64,000 nucleotides of DNA, taken from assembly GCF_947495705.1 (NCBI RefSeq), contig NZ_CANLZR010000012.1:39516-103515 (forward strand), in the 5' to 3' direction. A program made the position numbers and the translations under genes. The stretch is from an uncultured Phycicoccus sp. (GTDB taxonomy: Bacteria > Actinomycetota > Actinomycetes > Actinomycetales > Dermatophilaceae). The stretch's first letter is position 1; every line of letters starts with the position of its first letter. The notes beneath the pieces were generated by a model, which made no database searches, was not told where the DNA came from, and saw nothing but the letters and a program-made list of their open reading frames with translations. Of the stretch, positions 53,192 through 63,906 are shown piece by piece.

Positions 53192-53220
53192 TTGGGCGGT
53201 TCCCGCGGGCCCCCTAGACT
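53192..53220 (+). promoter_or_regulatory. rplM-rpsI promoter
   Basis: TTGGGC (53192-53197), a 17-bp spacer and TAGACT (53215-53220). The -35 is part of CGATTTGGGC, nearly identical to the rpsL and rpsJ boxes. The leader to rplM is about 90 bases. Confidence 0.7.
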
Positions 53221-53317
53221 TGATGACTGTTGTGCCGTGTGCCCTTGCGAGGGCCGCACTCCCTCCCGGGAGCACTCGGCATACGCCAACCGTCCCAGAG
53301 ACCATGAGGAAGCTCCC

Positions 53318-53761
53318 ATGCGTACCTACACCCCGAAGTCGGGCGAGATCACCCGTGCGTGGCACGTCATCGACGCCACGGACGTCGTGCTCGGTCGCCT
53401 CGCGACCCAGACGGCGACGCTGCTGCGAGGCAAGCACAAGCCGACCTTCGCGCCGCACGTCGACACCGGTGACTTCGTCATCATCATCAACGCCGACAAG
53501 GTCGCCCTCACCGGCGCCAAGGCGGAGCAGAAGCGGGCCTACCGCCACTCCGGGTTCCCGGGTGGCCTGAAGTCGCAGTCGTACACCGAGCTGCTCGCCA
53601 AGCACCCCGAGAAGGCGGTCGAGAAGGCCGTCCGCGGGATGCTGCCGAAGACCTCCCTCGGCCGCCAGCAGCTGACCAAGCTCAAGGTCTACTCCGGCGC
53701 CGAGCACCCGCACGCCGCGCAGCAGCCCAAGCCCTTCGAGATCACCCAGGTGGCCCAGTGA
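53318..53761 (+). CDS. rplM: 50S ribosomal protein L13
   Basis: Protein of 147 residues, normal length; one of the earliest 50S assembly proteins. The conserved [20 protein letters not shown] and [20 protein letters not shown] are clear. GAGGAAG lies upstream of the ATG. Its stop overlaps the rpsI start (TGATG). The promoter is divergent from that of the MFS regulator. Confidence 0.98.
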   Translation: MRTYTPKSGEITRAWHVIDATDVVLGRLATQTATLLRGKHKPTFAPHVDTGDFVIIINADKVALTGAKAEQKRAYRHSGFPGGLKSQSYTELLAKHPEKAVEKAVRGMLPKTSLGRQQLTKLKVYSGAEHPHAAQQPKPFEITQVAQ

Positions 53762-54279
53762 TGTCCGAGAACGCCCAGATCGACGAGACCGCCGGCACCG
53801 ACGTCAACGACGCCCCGGTCAGCGAGTACACCTCCGAGTCCGAGGCCGGCTCCGTCGCCGGTGCCGAGACCGCCCCCCGGCCGACCGCGTCGGCCCCCGG
53901 TGCCGCCACCGGCCGCCGCAAGCAGGCCATCGCCCGCGTGCGGATCGTCCCCGGCAGCGGCGAGTGGAAGGTCAACGGCCGCACCCTGGCCGAGTACTTC
54001 CCGAACAAGGTGCACCAGCAGATCGTGGCCGAGCCCCTCAAGGTGCTCGAGCTCGACGGTGCCTACGACGTCCTCGTGCGCGTGCACGGTGGTGGCCCCT
54101 CCGGCCAGGCCGGTGCCGTCCGCCTCGGTGTCGCCCGCTCGCTCAACGGGGTCGACCCCGAGCTCAACCGCCCGGCCCTGAAGAAGGCCGGCCTCCTCAC
54201 CCGTGACGCCCGCGTCCCGGAGCGCAAGAAGGCCGGTCTCAAGAAGGCCCGCAAGGCTCCTCAGTACAGCAAGCGCTGA
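53761..54279 (+). CDS. rpsI: 30S ribosomal protein S9 with acidic N-terminal extension
   Basis: Protein of 172 residues. The S9 domain starts near residue 51 ([20 protein letters not shown]) and ends with the basic KAPQYSKR tail that reaches P-site tRNA. About 50 residues of acidic, Ser/Thr/Ala-rich sequence precede it ([20 protein letters not shown]), longer than in E. coli but usual in kind for actinobacteria. Its ATG is coupled to rplM by a one-base overlap. Confidence 0.97.
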   Translation: MSENAQIDETAGTDVNDAPVSEYTSESEAGSVAGAETAPRPTASAPGAATGRRKQAIARVRIVPGSGEWKVNGRTLAEYFPNKVHQQIVAEPLKVLELDGAYDVLVRVHGGGPSGQAGAVRLGVARSLNGVDPELNRPALKKAGLLTRDARVPERKKAGLKKARKAPQYSKR

Positions 54280-54300
54280 TCCGCGCCCCGCGGTACACCA

Positions 54301-54333
54301 CGACGGCGGCATCCAGCCCGGATGCCGCCGTCG
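54301..54333 (+). terminator. rpsI terminator
   Basis: CGACGGCGGCATCC (54301-54314), loop AGCCC, and the perfect complement (54320-54333) form a 14-bp stem 21 bases after the rpsI stop. Confidence 0.85.
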
Positions 54334-54356
54334 CGGCGTCTGCGCCCGCATCGCGG

Positions 54357-54362
54357 TAGGTT
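54357..54362 (+). promoter_or_regulatory. Possible glmM -10 element
   Basis: TAGGTT lies 31 bases upstream of the glmM ATG, with AAAGG as a ribosome binding site between. It follows the rpsI terminator, so a new promoter is expected. No clear -35 is visible, because the region upstream is the terminator stem. Confidence 0.4.
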
Positions 54363-54393
54363 CAGTCGCTGGTACACCAGAAAGGCCCGTCCC

Positions 54394-55743
54394 ATGTCCC
54401 GTCTCTTCGGCACCGATGGCGTGCGGGGGCTCGCCAACGGCCCCCTCATCACCGCCGAGCTGGCCATGTCCGTCTCGATCGCTGCGGCCCGCGTCCTCGG
54501 CCAGGCCGGAGCCGAGCCAGGTCACCGGCCCAAGGCCGTCGTCGGCCGTGACCCGCGCGCGTCGGGGGAGTTCCTCTCCGCCGCCGTCGTCGCCGGCCTC
54601 GCCTCGGCCGGGGTCGACGTCTACGACGCCGGCGTCCTGCCCACCCCGGCCGTCGCCTACCTCACCGCCGACGCCGGTGCGGACTTCGGCGTGATGCTCT
54701 CGGCCTCGCACAACGCGATGCCCGACAACGGCATCAAGTTCTTCGCCAAGGGCGGGCACAAGCTGCCCGACGAGGTCGAGGACCAGATCGAGGCCGCGAT
54801 CGGCCAGGAGTGGACGCGGCCCACCGGGCCCGACGTCGGCCGCGTCGTCGCGATGGTCGACGGGCACACCCGCTACCTGTCGCACCTGCTCCGGGTGCTC
54901 CCCAACCCGCTCGACGGTCTGACCGTCGTCATCGACGGGGCCCACGGCGCCGCGAGCCTGGTCTCGCCCGAGGTGTTCCGCCTCGCGGGCGCCACGGTCG
55001 TCGAGATCGGCACCCAGCCCGACGGGCTCAACATCAACGACGGCTACGGCTCGACCCACCTCGACGTGCTGCGCTCGGCGGTCGTCGCGCACGGCGCCGA
55101 CCTCGGCATCGCCCACGACGGGGACGCCGACCGCTGCCTCGCGGTCGACGCCGACGGCAACGAGGTCGACGGCGACCAGATCATGGCGATCCTCGCCGTG
55201 GCCCTCAAAGAGCGCGGCTCCCTCGCGCACGACACCCTCGTCGCGACCGTCATGAGCAACCTCGGCCTCATCCAGGCGATGGAGCGGCATGGCATCCGGG
55301 TCGCCCAGACCGGAGTCGGGGACCGCTACGTCCTGGAGGAGATGCGGCGCTCGGGGTACTCGCTCGGCGGCGAGCAGTCGGGGCACGTCATCTTCCTCGA
55401 GCACGGCACGACCGGCGACGGCGTGCTCACCGGGCTCATGCTGGCCGCCCGGGTCGCCGAGACGGGGCGGCCGCTCTCGGAGCTCGCGACGGTCATGACG
55501 CGCCTCCCGCAGGTCCTGGTCAACGTCAAGGGCGTCGACACGAGCCGGGTCGAGGCCGACGCCGGGGTCCAGGACGCCGTGCGGGCCGCCCAGGGCGTCC
55601 TCGACGGCTCGGGCCGGGTGCTGCTGCGCAAGTCCGGCACCGAGCCGGTGGTCCGGGTCATGGTCGAGGCGGGCACCGAGTCGCAGGCGAAGGACACCGC
55701 CGAGCGGCTCGCCGCCGTCGTGCAGGAGCGGCTCGCGCTCTGA
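54394..55743 (+). CDS. glmM: Phosphoglucosamine mutase
   Basis: Protein of 449 residues that converts glucosamine-6-phosphate to glucosamine-1-phosphate for peptidoglycan precursors. The phosphoserine is S105 in [16 protein letters not shown]. The metal loop is DGDADRC with D242, D244 and D246. The phosphate-binding end [16 protein letters not shown] is present. The N-terminus [14 protein letters not shown] fixes the start. It commonly follows rplM-rpsI in actinobacteria. Confidence 0.97.
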   Translation: MSRLFGTDGVRGLANGPLITAELAMSVSIAAARVLGQAGAEPGHRPKAVVGRDPRASGEFLSAAVVAGLASAGVDVYDAGVLPTPAVAYLTADAGADFGVMLSASHNAMPDNGIKFFAKGGHKLPDEVEDQIEAAIGQEWTRPTGPDVGRVVAMVDGHTRYLSHLLRVLPNPLDGLTVVIDGAHGAASLVSPEVFRLAGATVVEIGTQPDGLNINDGYGSTHLDVLRSAVVAHGADLGIAHDGDADRCLAVDADGNEVDGDQIMAILAVALKERGSLAHDTLVATVMSNLGLIQAMERHGIRVAQTGVGDRYVLEEMRRSGYSLGGEQSGHVIFLEHGTTGDGVLTGLMLAARVAETGRPLSELATVMTRLPQVLVNVKGVDTSRVEADAGVQDAVRAAQGVLDGSGRVLLRKSGTEPVVRVMVEAGTESQAKDTAERLAAVVQERLAL

Positions 55744-55844
55744 GGGCCGGTGCCCTGCGTCTCACCCGTCGAAGGTTCGGAATCGACCGAGGGTCACCGT
55801 GGTTCCGCTGTGTGGCCACAGATGTCGACCCAAGGAGAGCCTTC

Positions 55845-56273
55845 GTGCCTCACGAGTGTGTGAACGAGACCCTGTACACCATCGCCGCGACCGCCACCGG
55901 CGGGCGAGGCGGCCGGACGATCAGCGAGGACGGGGTCGTCGACCTCCCGCTCGGCAAGCCCGGCAGCACGTCGAACCCCACGGCGAACCCCGAGACGCTC
56001 TTCGCCGCCGGGTACGCCGCCTGCTACAACGGCGCGCTCGCACTCGTGGCGAGGCGGGAGGGTCTCGACGCCTCCGCGGCGAGGACGACCGCCAACGTCC
56101 TGTTCGGCTCGACCGACACCGGCTTCGGGCTCGCCGTCGAGCTGACGAGCCACATCCCCGGCGTCGACGAGCCGACCGCGCAGAAGCTCGCCGAGATGGC
56201 ACACGAGGTGTGCCCCTACAGCAAGGCCACCCGCGGCAACATCGACGTCACGGTCGTCGGCAAGCCCGCCTGA
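55845..56273 (+). CDS. Organic hydroperoxide resistance protein (Ohr, OsmC family)
   Basis: Protein of 142 residues, the usual Ohr length. The two redox cysteines are C60 (GYAACYNGAL) and C123 (HEVCPYSKATRGNI), with the Ohr-type opening LYTIAATATGGRGGRTISED. It reduces organic peroxides using lipoyl-linked thiols, by family knowledge. The GTG at 55845 has AAGGAG 8 bases upstream. No OhrR regulator is adjacent. It converges on the reverse-strand oxidase gene through a shared hairpin. Confidence 0.9.
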   Translation: MPHECVNETLYTIAATATGGRGGRTISEDGVVDLPLGKPGSTSNPTANPETLFAAGYAACYNGALALVARREGLDASAARTTANVLFGSTDTGFGLAVELTSHIPGVDEPTAQKLAEMAHEVCPYSKATRGNIDVTVVGKPA

Positions 56274-56286
56274 CCGCGCACCGCCC

Positions 56287-56321
56287 CGTCGGCCTCCTCC
56301 CGTCACGGGAGGAGGCCGACG
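56287..56321. terminator. Bidirectional terminator whose loop holds the neighbour's stop codon
   Basis: CGTCGGCCTCCTCCCG (56287-56302) is the exact complement of 56306-56321, a 16-bp stem with the three-base loop TCA. It lies 13 bases after the ohr stop. Read on the reverse strand, the loop is the TGA stop of the convergent oxidase gene, so one arm encodes that protein's last residues. Confidence 0.85.
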
Positions 56322-57483
56322 ACGTGCCGGGCGATCTCCAGGGCCGCGGTCGCCGCCGGGGACGGGGCGTTGAGCACGTGGACGCACCGCGGCGAGCGTT
56401 CGAGGAGGAAGTCGTCGACGAGCCGGCCGTCGGTGCGGACGGCCTGCGCGCGCACGCCGGCGGGAGCCGGGAGGAGGTCCTCGTCGCGGATCTCGGGGAC
56501 GAGCCGGCGCAGGCTGTCACCGAACCGGCGCGTCGACAGCGAGCGGGCGACCTCGCGCGCGCCGGTCCGCACCTGGCGGCGGGCGAGCCGCCAGAAGCCG
56601 GGGAACGCGAGGGTCGCCGCGACGTCCCGCGGGTCGACGACGGCCCAGCCGTAGCCCTCCCGGGCGAGCGCGAGGACGGCGTTGGGGCCGGCGTGCACCT
56701 GGCCGTCGATGCCACGAGTGAGGTGGACCCCGAGGAAGGGCAGGTCGGGGTCGGGGACGGGGTAGACGAGCCCCCGGACGAGGGGGGCGGCCCCGGGGGC
56801 GAGCACGCGGTACTCACCCCGGAAGGGCACGATGCGAACCGACGGGTCGTGGCCGAGCCGACGCGCCAGGACATCGGTGTGGAGCCCGGCGCAGTTGACG
56901 ACGAGGTCGGCGGTCAGGGGGCCGCCCGTGGTCTCGACGACGGTGTGCGTCGGGCCGTGGGAGGCCCCGAGCACCTCGGTGCCGGTGCGCAGGTCGGCAC
57001 CTGCCGCCTCGAGCCGGCGGACCAGGGCCGTGCACACCGCGGCGTAGTCAACGACGCCCGTCTCGGGCACGTGCAGGGCCGCCACCGCTGTGACGTGCGG
57101 CTCCAGCTCGCGTGCCTCGGGGGGATCGACCCGCCGGACCCGCAGGCCGTTGGCCAGCCCGCGCTCGCCCAGCGCCGCGAGCCGCGGCACCTCGGCCGGT
57201 TCGGTGGCGACGACGAGCTTGCCGGTGACGGCGTGGGGGACGCCCTCGTCCCGCGCGAACCGGAGGAGCTGTTCGGCGCCGGCGCGGCACCAGCGCGCCT
57301 TGGCGCTGCCGGGCGGGTAGTAGAGGCCGGAGTGGACGACGCCGCTGTTGCGTCCGGTCTGGTGCCGGGCCCAGCCGGCCTCCTTCTCGACGACGGTGAC
57401 GTGGGTCCTCGGGTCGTCCCGGGCGAGGCGCTCGGCCACGGCCAGGCCCACGATGCCACCGCCGACGACGAGGACCCGGCGGG

Positions 57484-57487
<4 letters not shown>
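56303..57487 (-). CDS. lhgO: L-2-hydroxyglutarate oxidase-like FAD-dependent oxidoreductase
   Basis: Protein of 394 residues. It has the N-terminal FAD-binding motif RVLVVGGGIVGLAVAERLAR and the DAO-family signature HQTGRNSGVVHSGLYYPPGS characteristic of LhgO. Later segments RIVPFRGEYRVLAPG, VYPVPDPDLPFLGVHLTRG and VHAGPNAVLALAREGYGW fit the family. It oxidises L-2-hydroxyglutarate to 2-oxoglutarate in characterised members. The GTG start overlaps the beta-glucosidase stop by 4 bases. It is the last gene of a reverse-strand operon. Confidence 0.88.
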
Positions 57488-58857
<1,370 letters not shown>

Positions 58858-58867
58858 GACCGAGAAC

Positions 58868-59704
58868 CTACCGGCCGGGCTGCACGAGGTCGCCGACTCG
58901 TACCTCGCCCACGACCTCCGGGACCAGCTGGACGGCGAACCACGTGGCGCCGTCCCACGCGCGATGCCTGGCGAGGGTGCGGATCGGCTCGTGGCCGCCG
59001 GCCCCGGTGGCGGGGTCGATCGTCGTCATGACGCAGCGGTCGACGGGCTTGACGACCCGGAAGGTGACCGCGCCGACGGTGACCGTGCGCCAGGCGTCCT
59101 CGGCGAAGGCCTCGAGGTCACCGTCGACCACGAGGTTCGGCCGGAAACGGGTGATCGTCAGGTGGGCCGGGTCCTCGCCGCGCTCGAGGGCCGTCTCGCC
59201 GACCCAGTCCTGCAGCCGCCGCAGTGAGGCGCGGGAGGCGAGGGTGACCGGGTAGCCGTCGGCGAAGGCGGTCGCCTCGCCCGGCCGGCCGTGGGCCGGG
59301 TTGAGCGCGCGAGGCGTCGCGACGTGCACGAGCCGGACGTCGTCGCGGCCGAGGGCTGCCCGCAGCCAGCCGGTGGCACCCGGGGCCACGACGCCGGTCA
59401 GGGGCCGGCCGTGGACGGTGACGTCGACGGGGTCCCCGGTCGGCACGTCGACGGTCAGGTCGTCGTGGCCTGCCGCCTGGAGTCGGAGCGCGGCGTCGAG
59501 TCCGGGGTCGGTCGCCGGGGTGTCGCCGGTGACGGTGAACAGCCGGCGGTCCTCGCGTGCGGTGAGGCACTCCCCGTCGGGGAGGACGAGCATCCAGCGA
59601 CGGTCACCGCGCAGACCCCACGGCTCGACGGTGGCCGCGAGGACGCGGCGGGCGGCGGTGCTCTTGACGGGGTGCAGCGCGATGCGCTCGAGGCGGACGC
59701 TCAC
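58868..59704 (-). CDS. MOSC domain-containing protein
   Basis: Protein of 278 residues. It has an N-terminal MOSC_N beta-barrel (RLERIALHPVKSTAARRVLA; GLRGDRRWMLVLPDGECLTA). The C-terminal MOSC domain includes RFRPNLVVDG and the conserved cysteine in VKPVDRCVMTTIDP. Relatives (YcbX, mARC) are molybdenum-cofactor enzymes that reduce N-hydroxylated compounds; whether it binds the cofactor here is not shown. The GTG start overlaps the carbonic anhydrase stop by 4 bases. Confidence 0.88.
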   Translation of the reverse strand: MSVRLERIALHPVKSTAARRVLAATVEPWGLRGDRRWMLVLPDGECLTAREDRRLFTVTGDTPATDPGLDAALRLQAAGHDDLTVDVPTGDPVDVTVHGRPLTGVVAPGATGWLRAALGRDDVRLVHVATPRALNPAHGRPGEATAFADGYPVTLASRASLRRLQDWVGETALERGEDPAHLTITRFRPNLVVDGDLEAFAEDAWRTVTVGAVTFRVVKPVDRCVMTTIDPATGAGGHEPIRTLARHRAWDGATWFAVQLVPEVVGEVRVGDLVQPGR

Positions 59705-60222
59705 ACGCGCCGGGAGAGCAGGCCGGTGTCGACGTCGTAGACGAACCCGCCGACGAGCGCGCGCTCGCCGATGAGCGGGTGGGCGCGGACCGCGGCGACA
59801 TCCTGACGCAGCGCGTCGTCCTGGTCGGCGACGACGCCGAAGCGCTGCCACGACGCGTCCACCCCGGCGGACTCGCCGACGCGCTGCCGGATGTCCTCCT
59901 CGGTGGCCGAGGCCATCGCACACCGGGTGTGCGGGACGACGAGGATGCGCCGCACCCCGAGCAGGTGCACACCGAGGACGAGGGCCTCGAGCGCCTGCGG
60001 GGTGACCCGGCCGCCGGGGTTGCGGAAGATCTTCGCGTCGCCGGGCGCGAGCCCGAGCATCCGCAGCGGGTCGATCCGGCTGTCCATGCACGTCACGAGG
60101 GCGATCCCCGCGTGGGCCACCCCGTCGAACCCGGCAAGGTCGAAGTTCCGTGCGAACTCCGCGTTGGCGGCGAGGAGATCCTCGAAGCCGCTATCGGTCC
60201 CGACACTCGTGTGCTCGCTCAC
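59701..60222 (-). CDS. Beta-class carbonic anhydrase
   Basis: Protein of 173 residues that interconverts CO2 and bicarbonate. The zinc ligands are C45 (CMDSRID), H98 and C101 (VVPHTRC), with the catalytic dyad D47/R49. The NPGG loop ([12 protein letters not shown]) is present. The short length matches the Rv1284-type beta enzymes of actinobacteria. The GTG start overlaps the fumarase stop by 4 bases, so the enzymes are co-translated. Confidence 0.93.
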   Translation of the reverse strand: MSEHTSVGTDSGFEDLLAANAEFARNFDLAGFDGVAHAGIALVTCMDSRIDPLRMLGLAPGDAKIFRNPGGRVTPQALEALVLGVHLLGVRRILVVPHTRCAMASATEEDIRQRVGESAGVDASWQRFGVVADQDDALRQDVAAVRAHPLIGERALVGGFVYDVDTGLLSRRV

Positions 60223-61925
60223 AGCAGTCCAGTCCTCTTCTCGATGGTGAACGCGACGGGCTTGGTGACCGACGCGAAGAAGTCCTCGCCCTTGTCGTCG
60301 ACGACGATGAACGCCGGGAAGTCCTCGACCTCGATCTTCCAGATCGACTCCATGCCGAGCTCGGGGTACTCGAGCACCTCGACGCTGCGGATGCAGTCCT
60401 GGGCGAGCCGGGCGGCCGGGCCGCCGATGGAGCCGAGGTAGAAGCCGCCGTGGGCCCGGCAGGCATCGGTGACCTGCTGGCTGCGGTTGCCCTTGGCGAG
60501 CATGACCATCGACCCGCCGGCGGCCTGGAACTGCTCGACGTAGGAGTCCATCCGGCCGGCCGTCGTCGGCCCGAACGAGCCCGACGGCATGCCCTCGGGG
60601 GTCTTGGCCGGGCCGGCGTAGTAGACGGGGTGGTCGCGGAGGTAGGCCGGCATCTCCTCGCCGGCGTCGAGGCGCTCCTTGATCTTCGCGTGCGCGATGT
60701 CGCGGGCGACGACGAGCGGGCCGGTGAGGGACAGCCGGGTCTTGACCGGGTGCTTGGTCAGCTCGGCGAGGATCTCGTCCATCGGCCGGGTCAGGTCGAT
60801 GGGCACGACGGCGCCGGCGCCGGTAGACGCAGCGCCGACGGCGTCGGCATGGAGCGCCTCGGGCGTCTGCTCGGGGAGGAAGCGGGCCGGGTCGGTCTCG
60901 AGCTGCTCGAGGAAGACGCCCTCGGGAGTGATCCGGCCGAGCACCTGGCGGTCGGCCGAGCACGAGACGGCGATGGCCACCGGCAGCGAGGCGCCGTGCC
61001 GGGGGAGCCGCACGACACGGACGTCGTGGCAGAAGTACTTGCCGCCGAACTGGGCGCCGATCCCGAACTGCCGGGTCAGCTCGAGGACCTGCGCCTCCAG
61101 CTCGGTGTCACGGAAGCCGTGGCCCGTGGCGGGGTCGCCCGTCTTGGGCAGCTGGTCGAGGTACTTGGTGCTTGCGTACTTGGCTGTCTTGAGGGCGAAC
61201 TCGGCGCTGGTGCCGCCGATGACGATGGCCAGGTGGTAGGGCGGGCAGGCCGCGGTACCGAGGCTGCGGAGCTTCTCGTCGAGGAAGCGCATCATCGCGT
61301 CGGGGTTGAGGACCGCCTTGGTCTCCTGGAAGAGGAACGACTTGTTCGCGCTGCCGCCGCCCTTGGCCATGAAGAGGAACTTGTACGTCGTCTCGTGCCC
61401 CGGGGCGGTGTCGGCGTAGAGCTCGATCTGGGCGGGCAGGTTCGAGCCGGTGTTCTTCTCGTCCCACATGGTCACCGGCGCCATCTGCGAGTACCGCAGG
61501 TTGAGGCGGGTGTAGGCGTCGTAGACGCCTCGGCTGATGGCGGCCTCGTCGGTGCCCGGGGTGAGGACGTGCTGGCCGCGCTTGCCCATGACGATCGCGG
61601 TGCCGGTGTCCTGGCACATCGGCAGGATGCCGCCGGCGGCGATGTTCGCGTTCTTCAGCAGGTCGAGGGCCACGAACTTGTCGTTGCTGCTCGCCTCGGG
61701 GTCGCCCAGGATGTTCGCGAGCTGCTGGAGGTGCGCGGGGCGCAGGTAGTGGGCGATGTCGTGCATCGCGGTCTCGGTGAGCAGCCGCAGCGCCTCGGGG
61801 GAGACCTCGAGGAAGCGGCGCCCGCCCGGGCCGTCGACGACCTCGACCCCCTCGGTCGTGAGGAGCCGGTACGGGGTCTCGTCGGCGCCGACGGGCAGGA
61901 GGTCCGCGTAGGCGAACTCGGTCAT
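60219..61925 (-). CDS. Fumarate hydratase, class I (iron-sulfur)
   Basis: Protein of 568 residues; the single-chain FumA/FumB type with fused alpha and beta domains. The expected [4Fe-4S] cysteines are C104 (MCQDTGTA), C227 (ACPPYH) and C322 (VSCSADR). The C-terminal domain has [19 protein letters not shown] and [10 protein letters not shown]. It hydrates fumarate to malate in the TCA cycle. AGGAG precedes the ATG, and the start overlaps the sugar kinase stop (ATGA). Whether a class II fumarase exists elsewhere is unknown. Confidence 0.95.
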   Translation of the reverse strand: MTEFAYADLLPVGADETPYRLLTTEGVEVVDGPGGRRFLEVSPEALRLLTETAMHDIAHYLRPAHLQQLANILGDPEASSNDKFVALDLLKNANIAAGGILPMCQDTGTAIVMGKRGQHVLTPGTDEAAISRGVYDAYTRLNLRYSQMAPVTMWDEKNTGSNLPAQIELYADTAPGHETTYKFLFMAKGGGSANKSFLFQETKAVLNPDAMMRFLDEKLRSLGTAACPPYHLAIVIGGTSAEFALKTAKYASTKYLDQLPKTGDPATGHGFRDTELEAQVLELTRQFGIGAQFGGKYFCHDVRVVRLPRHGASLPVAIAVSCSADRQVLGRITPEGVFLEQLETDPARFLPEQTPEALHADAVGAASTGAGAVVPIDLTRPMDEILAELTKHPVKTRLSLTGPLVVARDIAHAKIKERLDAGEEMPAYLRDHPVYYAGPAKTPEGMPSGSFGPTTAGRMDSYVEQFQAAGGSMVMLAKGNRSQQVTDACRAHGGFYLGSIGGPAARLAQDCIRSVEVLEYPELGMESIWKIEVEDFPAFIVVDDKGEDFFASVTKPVAFTIEKRTGLL

Positions 61926-62851
61926 CGGATCTCCTCGCGGGTGGGGGCGTAGGCGCCCGCGTGCCGGACGGTGACCCCGCTCGTCGCGAGGGCGCGGTCC
62001 AGGGCCGGGGCGACGTCGTCGAGGGTGGCGGCGCGGAGCCGGTCGCGGGCCTGGCCGCCGCCGAGCAGCCCGGCGTCGAGGAGCCCGGAGACCAGGCCCG
62101 CCATGAACGAGTCGCCGGCGCCGACGGTGTCGACGACGTCCTTGACCCGCGCCTCGGCCGAGCCCTCCTCGCCCGCGGACGTCCGCCACGTGACGCCCGA
62201 CCCGCCGAGGGTGACGACGGTGAAGCCGGCGCCGAGGCCGGTCCAGCGGGCCATGACGGCGGAGGCCGGCTCGCCGGGGTAGAGCCACTCGATGTCGTCC
62301 TCGGAGCACTTGACGACGTCGGACAGCGCCACGAGCTCCTCGACCCGGGGGCGGACCTCGTCGACGTCTCCCATGATCGTGGGGCGCATGTTCGGGTCGT
62401 ACGACACGGTGCCGGTCTCGCGGGCGCGGTGGACCGCGGCGGTGACCTCGGCCTCCCCGGGGCGCAGCGTGGTGGCGATGGAGCCGGTGTGCAGGTGCGT
62501 GGTCCCCGCGGGCAGCTGGACCGGCGGCAGGTCCCAGTGCAGGTCGAAGACGTAGGACGCGGCGCCGTTGGCGTCGATCGTCGCCTGGGCGGTCGAGGTG
62601 GGGTGCTCGGCGGACACGCTGCCCGGCAGGAGGTGGACGCCGCCGGACTCGACGTGCTCGGCGCAGCGGACGCCGCGCCGGTCGGTGCCGACGAGGCACG
62701 CCATGTGTGTGTCGTGGTCGAGCCGGGCGAGACCCAGCGCGACGTTGGCGGGGGAGCCACCGACGTGCTCGGCGGTCGTGCCGTCGGGATAGCTGACGAT
62801 GTCGACGAGCAGCTCGCCGACGACGACCACGGGCGGATCGGTGGCGCTCAC
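61922..62851 (-). CDS. PfkB family carbohydrate kinase
   Basis: Protein of 309 residues. The ribokinase-fold N-terminal motif is [16 protein letters not shown] and the anion-hole motif is [16 protein letters not shown] with the catalytic aspartate. Sequence features resemble fructokinase-like members, but the sugar is not certain. The GTG start at 62851 follows a purine-rich GAGAGG stretch. It is the first gene of the reverse-strand operon that ends with lhgO; the 127-base gap to the divergent DUF4245 gene must hold its promoter. Confidence 0.9.
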   Translation of the reverse strand: MSATDPPVVVVGELLVDIVSYPDGTTAEHVGGSPANVALGLARLDHDTHMACLVGTDRRGVRCAEHVESGGVHLLPGSVSAEHPTSTAQATIDANGAASYVFDLHWDLPPVQLPAGTTHLHTGSIATTLRPGEAEVTAAVHRARETGTVSYDPNMRPTIMGDVDEVRPRVEELVALSDVVKCSEDDIEWLYPGEPASAVMARWTGLGAGFTVVTLGGSGVTWRTSAGEEGSAEARVKDVVDTVGAGDSFMAGLVSGLLDAGLLGGGQARDRLRAATLDDVAPALDRALATSGVTVRHAGAYAPTREEIR

Positions 62852-62978
62852 GACATCCTGACCTCTCTGCAGCGGACCTGCCGCGGCGCGGCCGGGAAGG
62901 GGGCGCGCGCGGCTCGTGTCAAACCCTATCCCCGGGGGCGGTTGGGCGTGTCCGGGGTTCGTCGGCGACCATGGAGGG

Positions 62979-63536
62979 GTGAGCACACCCACCGCACCGA
63001 GGAGCCGGTACTCCCTCGGGTCGACGAAGAACCTCGTGTACTCCCTCTTCGCCGTCCTCGGGATGGTGCTCGTGCTCATCCTGCTCGTCCCGCGGGTGAA
63101 CAGCGTCGGCGGTCCGCCGGTGAACGTCAGCGCGACGGCCGCGGACGTCAAGGAGCAGTCGGGCTGGCCCATCGTCGAGCCGGTCGGCCTGCCGTCGGGC
63201 TGGACGCCGACCTCGGTCCGCTACGTGCGCGTCACCGACAACTTCATGACCTGGCACGTCGGCTACAAGACCCCGTCGGGCACCTTCGTCGCCGTGGAGC
63301 AGACCCAGGACCCGAGCCGCGCCTGGATCGCGGCTCAGACCAACCGCGCGCCGCTCGAGGGCACCGTCGAGATCGCGGGCCGCACGTGGGAGAAGTACGT
63401 GCGCGACTCCAAGGTGCAGAACAGTCTGCTGTCGGTGCCGGAGGAGGGCTCCGGCGAGCTCACGACCCTCATCACCGGGACGGCCACCTTCGAGGAGATG
63501 GGCACGTTCGTCGAGTCCCTCCAGCCCGTCGGCTGA
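62979..63536 (+). CDS. DUF4245 family membrane-anchored protein
   Basis: Protein of 185 residues. One N-terminal membrane segment (about 19-38, LVYSLFAVLGMVLVLILLVP) is followed by an extracytoplasmic domain (GWPIVEPVGLPSGWTPTSVR; RTWEKYVRDSKVQNSLLSV). This matches the actinobacterial DUF4245 family, whose function is unknown and which is often found near fumarase genes. The GTG start at 62979 follows ATGGAGGG, which can serve as its ribosome binding site. It is divergent from the sugar kinase. Confidence 0.85.
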   Translation: MSTPTAPRSRYSLGSTKNLVYSLFAVLGMVLVLILLVPRVNSVGGPPVNVSATAADVKEQSGWPIVEPVGLPSGWTPTSVRYVRVTDNFMTWHVGYKTPSGTFVAVEQTQDPSRAWIAAQTNRAPLEGTVEIAGRTWEKYVRDSKVQNSLLSVPEEGSGELTTLITGTATFEEMGTFVESLQPVG

Positions 63537-63588
63537 CTCAGACCGCGTAGCGGTTGAGACGCAAGGATCGGGTCGGAAGAATCAGCCC

Positions 63589-63906
63589 GTGTCCCACAGC
63601 GGCGCCTGGCGCGAGGTCGAGGACTTCCTGGCGGGGTTGGACGGAGTGCGGCTGCGCGACGACCCGCGGGGTCGTCGCTGGTGCGTGCGGAACCGGTTGG
63701 TGGCCCGGCAGGTCGACGAGTCGACCCTGCTGGTCCGTGCGGACCTGGAGTCGCGGGAGCGCTTGTTGGACAGGTACCCCGACACCTTCTCGATGCGCCC
63801 GAACCTCGAAGCCCACATGAAGGTCCTCGCCGACGTCGAGAACGGTGACCTCGCTGCCGTCCGCGAAGCCCTGCGGGCCGCGTGGGAGATGCAGCGGGGG
63901 ATGTGA
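63589..63906 (+). CDS. MmcQ/YjbR-like protein
   Basis: Protein of 105 residues with a GTG start. The pattern RRWCVRNRLVARQVDESTLL then VRADLESRERLLDRYPDTFS, followed by a helix ending LRAAWEMQRGM, resembles the MmcQ/YjbR (DUF419) double-wing fold, which some authors connect to DNA binding. The match is by pattern only. It is preceded by a 52-base gap after the DUF4245 gene. Confidence 0.6.
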   Translation: MSHSGAWREVEDFLAGLDGVRLRDDPRGRRWCVRNRLVARQVDESTLLVRADLESRERLLDRYPDTFSMRPNLEAHMKVLADVENGDLAAVREALRAAWEMQRGM

